Assembly (NCBI GenBank): GCA_003116975.1
Contig: BGKB01000004.1
Coordinates: 372,001-436,000 of the forward strand
DNA length: 64,000 nt
Reading direction: 5' to 3'
Source of the DNA: Aurantiochytrium sp. KH105
Taxonomy: Eukaryota > Sar > Bigyra > Thraustochytrida > Thraustochytriidae
Shown here: positions 57,570 to 64,000 of the stretch, in pieces
Layout: every line of letters begins with the position of its first letter
Numbering within the stretch: position 1 is the first letter of the stretch
Made by a program: the position numbers and the translations under genes
Notes under the pieces: model-generated
Told to the model about the DNA's origin: nothing
Seen by the model: only the letters and a program-made list of their open reading frames with translations
Databases searched by the model: none

Positions 57570-60301
57570 ATGGACGCGCTCAAGGCGCTCGCGAGCCAGC
57601 AGGGATGCTCCACCGACGGCACCGCCGCCCAGCGGAACCCCATGTCGCAGTTCGTGCACCAGGCCATGAGCGGGCCGCAGAAACAGGGGCCCATGCCCGG
57701 CCAGATGCACCACGGGCACGCAGGGCCGCAGCAGATGAACGAGGTGGACCAGGGCATGGCCCAGGGCATGGGCGTCATGGCCGGCCCCCGCGGGCCCGTC
57801 ATGGCGGGACCTGGCACGGCCAACAGTTTTGCGGCCGAGTTCGAGCAGATGCGGGCCACCGGGGCTGGACCCGGCGGACCCGTCATGCGCGGACCCATGG
57901 CGCGCGGACCCGTGCCCGGCGGCGACCAGTGGATCAACGATTTTGAGCGCATGCAGCTTGGCGGTGCCATGCCGCCGCGCAATGTTCAGATGGAAGCCGC
58001 CTTTCGCGAATCCTTTCGCCGCCAGCAGGGCCCGCGTCCCATGGGCCAGCGCTGGGCTGGACAAATGGCCGCACGCCCGCCGCCTTCGCAGATGAACCGC
58101 GCCTGGCAGCAGACGGCCACGCCGCCCCCGGCCGCCCAGCAATGGGCCCATGAGATGGCAGGTCCCAAGGAGGCGCCTAATGCCGAAAAGTGGGTCGAGG
58201 AGGCCACCGCAAAAGAAGAGGTAAGTTTAACTCAACAATGGGTTTCCTGCGTAATACGAGGTGCGCTGTGTGCCTGTCACGCCCGCCCGCTGTCGCGCCT
58301 GTTGCTCGTAGTCATCGTGATCGTTGGCATTGCGTTTTTGTTGTTGTGTTGCGTTGTCGTTCGTTCGTTCGTTCTTTCATTCATTCCAAAGAGAGAGTTT
58401 GTGAGAGCAAGAGTCGTGAATGTGGATGTGCTGGTGCAAGGAAGAGAGTATTTGGAAAGTGAGGGATGGCGGGGTGGAAGCTTGAGAGCGGAGAATGGGC
58501 CTGCGAGCACGATGGCAGCAGCGGCAGCGTCAGTCAGCGCGTGACAGCAGCGGTGCAGCATGCCTCGCGTAGGACGACCGACCCTCGCGCGTGAATATTG
58601 AGAGTCAAGCCGCTAATGGAATGGTGTGGTACATTTGGGACAGACAATGAACGCCACAAATCCGGACATGGAAGCGACGCGCCGCGCCACCGATGATCTC
58701 GTCCGCGTCATGGCTTCCAACCCCCAGTTCCGCGATTCTGAATTCTTGCAGTTCATGACCAAGATCAACGAAGGCGAGCTCGAGTTTGCCAATAACACGG
58801 TCGTCGAAACTGGCGTCAAGGTATGTCTTGTGCCGTTGTTGAGGCAGAGGGAGAGAATTTTTTTTTTGGGGGGGGGGGGGGGGGCGTATGGAATGATGGG
58901 GGAAAAAAATGATGAACGCAACGAGCAACATGCACAAAAGATAAACATAAACATCAGCGTCGGTGCACACAGACGCGCGATGGACTTCCGCAACAGGCTG
59001 CGAAACGGAAAGGAGCCGAAAGGAAAGAGAGAAATCATAATGTTGGATAATTTCTCGTGCAATGACAAACAACAAGTTGACTAACGAAATGGCTCAATGC
59101 TCGCTGCTCTCTCAATACACAGGCGCCAAAGAATCTGGACGGCGCGTGGAAGGAGTCGGGCGAAAAACTCGACGCTGCATGGGAAGAAGGCGCTCCCGTC
59201 GAAAGCATGGGCCAGGCCTGGGAAGCAGCTGCCATGGACAAGATGCAGGAAAAGTTTGCCAAGGCATGGCAAGACACCACCGACGGCAAGGAGGTCGACT
59301 TTGCCCAGGTGTACCAAGATGCCATCGAGGAAGCCACTGGCGGAATGCCTCCTGAGCTCGCGCAGGCTTGGCAAGCACAGGGGACCGCCATGGACCAGGC
59401 ATGGAGCGATACACAGACCTCGAACCTGGCCGACCGACCGTATGAGATGCTTGGCGACAACAAATTCGCAAACGAAGAAAACCCATACGAGCGCGGACTG
59501 GAGCTTTTCAAGGCGGGCGAGATTCAGGACGCCATTCTCGCCTTTGAGGCTGCAGTTACCAAGGATACCACCCATGCTGACGCCTGGCGCATGCTCGGAG
59601 TTGCCCATCAGGAGAATGACCAGGACCCCAAGGCCATCGCGTGTCTGGAACGCGCCGTGGACAACGACGCCTACCACTTGGATGCCTTGCTTGGCCTTGG
59701 TGTCTCGTACGTGAACGAGCTCGATCAGGAGCGCGCACTCAAGAACCTCAAGGCTTGGGTTGTCAACAACCCAGCCTTTGGAGGTCTCGAGGTTGAGTCC
59801 GAGGACCTGTACGGCGACGGCTCGCTTATGGACGACGTCATGCGACTCATGCTCAAGGCACAAGAGTGGGCGCCGCAGGATCCCGGCGTGCAAGAGGTTC
59901 TCGGTGTACTGTACAACGTTTCTCGAGACTACAACAGTGCAGTTCTGGCCTTCAAGAAGGCGCTCAACTCTCGCCCCGACGACTATGGACTTTGGAACAA
60001 GCTCGGCGCGACTCTTGCCAATGGCCAACGCTCCGAAGAGGCCCTTCCTGCCTACCACCGTGCCCTCGAGCTCAAGCCCAAGTACGCTCGTGGCTGGCTC
60101 AATCTCGGCATTTCCCACAGTAACCTTGGCAGCTACATGGAGGCCGCACGTTGCTATCTGACCGCGCTCAAGCTCAACCCGGATGCAACCCACATTTGGT
60201 CCTACCTCAGGATATGCTTCACTGTCGCGGAGCGCTTTGACCTTATTGCCGCCACCGACAAGCGCAACCTTGACGCCTTCCGCCAAGAGTTCAACTTTTG
60301 A
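57570..60301 (+). CDS. PEX5: Peroxisomal targeting signal 1 receptor PEX5 (three exons)
   Basis: The cytosolic receptor that imports PTS1 proteins into peroxisomes. Exons 57570-58220, 58644-58820 and 59123-60301 join in phase 0 to give 668 residues; introns of 423 and 301 bp have GTAAGT/CAG and GTATGT/CAG borders. Exon 1 carries the conserved N-terminal cysteine (C13 in SQQGCST, the ubiquitination site for recycling), the NPMSQF segment, a Met/Gly/Pro-rich region and a WxxxF-type motif (WINDFERM). More W motifs lie at the start of exon 3 (AWKESGEKL, AWEEG, AWEAAAMDKM). The C-terminal half has the TPR repeats that bind the SKL-type tail (EENPYERGLELFKAGE, DAWRMLGVAHQEND, DYGLWNKLGATLANGQRSEE, ARGWLNLGISHSNLG). 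Intron 2 holds a long T/G homopolymer tract. Confidence 0.95.
58858..58884. repeat. T10-G17 homopolymer junction in PEX5 intron 2
   Basis: Ten T followed directly by seventeen G on the plus strand, inside intron 2. A similar T8-G10 junction is at 42399-42416. Confidence 0.9.
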
Positions 60302-61368
60302 GTTTGCCTTTTCCGGCCCCTCCCTGCCCAACAAACGAAGATTAGCGGCCCCCCTTTTTTTCGGTCTTGTCCGTCTACCCGGCGCATGTAAGTATTTTCT
60401 ACTTTGCAATTTTTTTTATCTCTCCAAAGTCCAAGTCCACACATGAGTTTGGCTGGGCCTTGAATTGTTCTGATCCGTTCGCTGCTGTTGCTAAAGTGGC
60501 AGGCATGCCGCCTTCTACTTCCCCTAGGTCAGGAAATACATTCTTCCAGCCAGGCAGCCAGCCAGTCCTTCCGTCCGTCCTCGCGCTCGGTGGCACGATG
60601 TTGCCTGATGTGAAGAGCAGACCCGTTCTTGTCACTCTGACAAGCAGCACAGCTGCAGCCACGAGATACTTCCCGTCGACGTTCGTTTGAACAGCAGGCA
60701 CTGCCACAGCCAAAGGCCGCGCGACTTGGCGTACCACAGTCAGTTTCCTTGCGCCACAAGACCAGGAACCGAAATTGTCGCCGCTACGATTTCTGCATGC
60801 TTCTCTTGCAGCAAGACCTCGATCAAAAAGCACACCTTGCAAATGGGGTCTCGCAGCCAAAGACCCAGCCCAAGTTGACGAATCATCCATCAACCCAGCA
60901 TGAGCTCGCTCTACCGCGATGTGGCTGGAGTCTCGACGCCACCTGCGCGAAGCGGCCGCGTCGAGGCATGCATGCCGTGCCAAAGCAGCAGCAGCAGCAG
61001 CGGCAGCAGCAGCAGCAGCAGCAGCAGCGGTAGCGCAGGCCCGTGCGGGCCCAGCTCAACTCTTGGCGCACGTCTCCAAAACAAACCCGATGTGTGCACC
61101 AAAAGTGTGCCACCAGCCCGACTTCCTCTGCAGGCGACACGGGCTCTCGTGACGGGTATGTAGTGTAGTCATCCCTCGTCTGGCTCGATGCTCGAGGGAT
61201 CGGAGGCGCGGAGGCCAATAAATCGATCGATTGCACACTACCACTGATTGACGAGGAACGAACGAAGCAAGTGCATGGACAGACAAACCTGCAACGAAGG
61301 TGCTTCCCGTGCCTCGTCGTACTGTCAGCATACGAGACTGGCAGCAACAAGCTGTCACGAGGAGGGAA
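60302..61368. other. Intergenic region between PEX5 and first 7TM gene
   Basis: 3' flank of PEX5 and promoter of the 7TM gene. A (CAG)n run lies at about 60985-61033. Open frames on both strands are translations of that run. No gene is supported. Confidence 0.5.
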
Positions 61369-62730
61369 ATGGCTTCCGTTTCGGGTCCGTGCGAGTATGA
61401 CTTTGACTGCGCAACAAGCCTCATCTGCTATCCGGGCAGCGTGACTTGGACGGGGACTGACGACAATGTGTGCCTCCACGTTGGCTACTACGTTGATCCT
61501 TTTTCTGGCGAACGCAATGCCACTACGTACTACCTCATCCTCGTCTGTGTGCTACAAGTGCTCGTAGCCTCGGTGGTCTTTTCCGTCGGCGTCAGAGACA
61601 TTGGGCGCTCGATTTATGTGTTTGGCCGCAAGTTGCGCTGGAACGCTACGACGAAAACAACGCTTACCGCTACCTTTGCCGCGCTATTTCACGCCCTCTG
61701 GCAGCTGTGCATGCTTGGCACGACTCTCAATCAGGATACTTTTGATAAGCGTACCTCTGACGATGATGATGCGGAAAAGCTTGGACGCTTTTCGCTTGTG
61801 CAGCGACCCATGATTTTCCTCTGTATCATGTTCATGGTCTTCGCTGCGCTCCAAGTCTCAGTTCTCTGGGTCGAGATTGCTCAACACTCGCGTCGGATGA
61901 ACGCTGTCACCGTCCACGGAGTGAAGCGCTACCGCATGGCGGTAGTCGCCTTTGAGCTTGTTTTTGCAGCAAGTATGCTCCCAGTAGCAATGGTGGGAGT
62001 GTGGAGCCTCTCAATTCCCGTGGCATTTCCGTTTATTCTAGTCATCGGCATTACCTTTGCAGTTGGCAGAGCTCGCATGATGCACCTGCTTCGCGACACC
62101 CTGACATCATTCAGCAACGATAATGGCAAGCTCGGTCAATCGCCATCGCTGCCCTCCCTCGAGGAGAAGAGGAGCCCCGACTCTCCACAATCTCGATCAA
62201 AACCTTCCGCGGGCCGTGCGCTTCCCGTATCGGCGGCTCGAAGGACCCGCAAGGTCATGAAGGTCATCGAGCGCACGTCTTTGCAAGTGACCATTGGTCT
62301 CTTTTTGGTCCTCCTCGCAGGTCTCTTGTACTTTTTGCTCGACTTTGAGGGCATCTTTGCGCCCGCTGGTGGCCGCCAATTCATGACGCCCAAATTGAGC
62401 ATCGTAACCGTTTTCCAGATGTTCATCAACATCTCTCTTCTCTACATTATCGTATTTATCCAGTCCTATGCGCATCGCAGCACGGCAAAGATTGTGAATC
62501 GCGAGCTTCGAATCCAAAAGGGCCAGAATCTGTCGAGCAGCGACAACAACGAGATCTCTTCCATCCCGGATGACGGCTCCTCCTTTGCTCAGACGCTGGG
62601 GTCGCGGACACAGGTATCGTTCCACGCCGGCACGCCGGGTACCACTGACGACGCAGCAGACGTGTTCACGCCTGCTCCGCCTCCAGACGGGGACGCTGAC
62701 CGGAAATCGCGTCCATCTCTGCTATTGTGA
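61369..62730 (+). CDS. Seven-transmembrane protein with Cys-rich N-terminus, copy 1
   Basis: A 453-residue integral membrane protein. The N-terminal 50 residues have no cleavable signal but carry five cysteines (C-x5-C-x5-C pattern in PCEYDFDCATSLIC, later VCLH) and an N-A-T-T glycosylation site. Seven hydrophobic helices follow: near residues 53, 95, 150, 190, 215, 305 and 345 (for example TYYLILVCVLQVLVASVVF, FALFHALWQLCMLG-like second helix, IFLCIMFMVFAALQVSVLW, LYIIVFIQSY). A hydrophilic Ser-rich loop lies between helices 5 and 6 and the tail is Ser/Pro/Asp-rich. This is a receptor-like layout, but I recognise no GPCR family motif. The ATG at 61369 matches the start of the tandem copy downstream. 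Function unknown. Confidence 0.8.
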   Translation: MASVSGPCEYDFDCATSLICYPGSVTWTGTDDNVCLHVGYYVDPFSGERNATTYYLILVCVLQVLVASVVFSVGVRDIGRSIYVFGRKLRWNATTKTTLTATFAALFHALWQLCMLGTTLNQDTFDKRTSDDDDAEKLGRFSLVQRPMIFLCIMFMVFAALQVSVLWVEIAQHSRRMNAVTVHGVKRYRMAVVAFELVFAASMLPVAMVGVWSLSIPVAFPFILVIGITFAVGRARMMHLLRDTLTSFSNDNGKLGQSPSLPSLEEKRSPDSPQSRSKPSAGRALPVSAARRTRKVMKVIERTSLQVTIGLFLVLLAGLLYFLLDFEGIFAPAGGRQFMTPKLSIVTVFQMFINISLLYIIVFIQSYAHRSTAKIVNRELRIQKGQNLSSSDNNEISSIPDDGSSFAQTLGSRTQVSFHAGTPGTTDDAADVFTPAPPPDGDADRKSRPSLLL

Positions 62731-63737
62731 AAGGAAAATTGGTTGTCGGCCTTGGAGAAGGGAGCCTCATCAATCTAGTAACGAAAGCCATGTGTTTGTC
62801 TCTTTTCATGCTGATATTTTCACTTCATGCGCGAGTCGATGCGAGCAGAACATTTCAATCATTGCAAGCGGGGCTACGAATCGTCGCAGTCGGAGCGAGT
62901 CTTGTGATTCGCCTGCCTCCTCGCGCCTCAGAAGAGCTAGATTAGATTCTCGGCAAAGTGCTGTGCTTTTGAGCCACTTGACCTGCATGTCCGGCTGAAC
63001 TGCAGTCTCCCGGACACGAGTTTGCATCGGCAGTGCACTTCTCGAACGAGACGGAAGCCTTGCCGACGCATGCCCAGGTCTTGAGGTGGTCGCGTCGCCA
63101 AGAGATTCTATTCGGGTGGTGCCGCATCCAGTGATGCAAAGCTTTGGGCCAACAGGCCTAGAACGCAGCTAAGAGTGTCTTAGCACCTTGAGGGTCGTAT
63201 GCGTTGGATGTTCTCACAACACTAAGACTACGAATGATGCCGCACGCGGGCATGCACACGGTGGGCTGGCACGCTGCAGCACGTGCACAGACCCGCGCAC
63301 TCACAATAGGCCGGAATGGTTGGTTGGCATCTTAAAAATGCCGCATTCGGGACGTCTCAGAGTGGGGTCTGGAATCGCTTTGTCCTGCCTAGCTGCTGAA
63401 TGAAGCCAAGGTTGCGATGCGAGTTCATGGCTCATATCGTGGCTGAATAAGTGCGCACTCCTCACAGGGGCGTGTCCTCGGCCGTAGACGGGATCGCACA
63501 GCATGGGAGCGCATTGGTCGCGAATCTACAAAGTCGTTTGCGTCTTGCCGTTGTCAAGCGGGGCTCTTCCGCATCCCATATTTTCCCTTTATGCCACTTC
63601 ATGTTCTGCAAACTTACTACTACCTACCTGCGCGAGAGAGGTCTGCCACTTGGGAGATCACCCAACAAACCTGCAATCGCAGACTGATCAAGCAGAGCAG
63701 ACGCGATCTTCAAGAGGGGCGGGACGAGAAGAAGAAA
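62731..63737. other. Spacer between the two 7TM genes
   Basis: About 1 kb. One 65-codon minus-strand frame (62942-63139) has coding-like codons and several cysteines but no start context or family, so it is not called. Otherwise nothing is seen. Confidence 0.45.
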
Positions 63738-64000
63738 ATGGCAGATGTCAATGGAACATGTGAGACCGACTTTGACTGCGTCGACAACCTCATTTGCTAT
63801 CCTGCCAGCGTATCATGGACAGGCTTTGAGCGCAACGTTTGCCTGTACTCGGGTGCATACGTGAATCCGTTTACTGGAGAATGGAACGCAACTACATACT
63901 GTATCATTGCTCTTTGCACGGCACAAGTCGTGGTGGGTCTGCTGCTCTTCACCGTCGGTTTCTATGATCTTTGCCGCACAGCGTATGCCTTTGGACGGCG
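63738..64000 (+). CDS. Seven-transmembrane protein, copy 2 (cut by the window end)
   Basis: The first 87 codons of a tandem paralogue of the preceding 7TM gene, starting ATG GCA GAT. It shares the Cys pattern (CETDFDC, LICYP, VCLY), the SWTG and PFTGEWNATTY segments and the first membrane helix, ending CRTAYAFGRR at the window edge. By eye slightly more than half of the aligned residues are identical to copy 1. The rest lies outside the window. Confidence 0.85.
   Translation, partial: MADVNGTCETDFDCVDNLICYPASVSWTGFERNVCLYSGAYVNPFTGEWNATTYCIIALCTAQVVVGLLLFTVGFYDLCRTAYAFGR

Noticed and set aside
62942-63139. 65-codon minus-strand Cys-containing frame between the 7TM genes
   Set aside because: Codons look coding-like, but there is no family, no clear start and no supporting exon.
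1-64000. CRISPR arrays, prokaryotic operons, endogenous viruses or LTR elements
   Set aside because: None seen: no spaced direct repeats of CRISPR type, no reverse transcriptase, integrase or capsid motifs in any frame I read.

Overview
The window reads as nuclear DNA of a GC-rich, intron-poor eukaryotic microbe. Evidence for a nucleus: a U2-type spliceosomal helicase (Prp16), BTAF1/Mot1, a heat-shock factor, PEX5, a mitochondrial complex I subunit with a targeting peptide, a ribosomal protein gene split by a GT-AG intron, and no operons. The mix of a fungal-type cystathionine gamma-synthase with a plant-like cystathionine beta-lyase, long intronless ORFs, S/N/Q-rich runs and a family of tandem 7TM proteins suggests a thraustochytrid-like stramenopile; this is inference from gene content, not a database match.

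Layout. 1-4245 is gene-poor and repeat-rich. 4246-10068 holds a 2OG-Fe(II) oxygenase (-) and a large fused transsulfuration enzyme (+). 10351-21215 has three genes on the minus strand: USP5/Ubp14 deubiquitinase, a macro-domain-like/aldo-keto reductase fusion and an ABCA transporter. 23103-24938 is an HSF (+), followed by a short OTUD6-like coiled-coil protein (-) and BTAF1/Mot1 (-). 32212-36027 carries a SET-domain protein (+), a BAX-inhibitor/Lifeguard protein (+) and a severin/gelsolin protein (-). After 3 kb with no firm gene come Prp16 (-), a 39-residue zinc-motif microprotein (-) and an ankyrin-SAM-TIR protein (-). 46696-54872 holds NDUFV1 (+), a secreted EGF/beta-propeller protein (-) divergent from a PIN-like carrier (+), a predicted pseudokinase (-) and an RWD protein (+). 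55669-60301 holds eL32 (-, one intron) divergent from PEX5 (+, two introns). From 61369 two tandem 7TM receptor-like paralogues begin; the second runs off the window.

The genes do not form a pathway cluster. Most are housekeeping. Divergent pairs share intergenic regions from 108 bp to about 1.9 kb. Three introns were resolved (163, 423 and 301 bp), all GT-AG with CAG acceptors. The most notable observations are the one-polypeptide CBL-CGS fusion, a macro-like domain that appears circularly permuted and fused to an AKR, an ANK-SAM-TIR protein whose TIR lacks the catalytic glutamate, a PKA-like kinase lacking the DFG aspartate, a USP5 whose zinc finger lost most zinc ligands, a conserved 39-residue Cys-rich microprotein, and the tandem 7TM family. 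Low-complexity DNA (AAGC, GATC, CAG, GGCGA-type pentamers, T/G homopolymers) is concentrated between genes.
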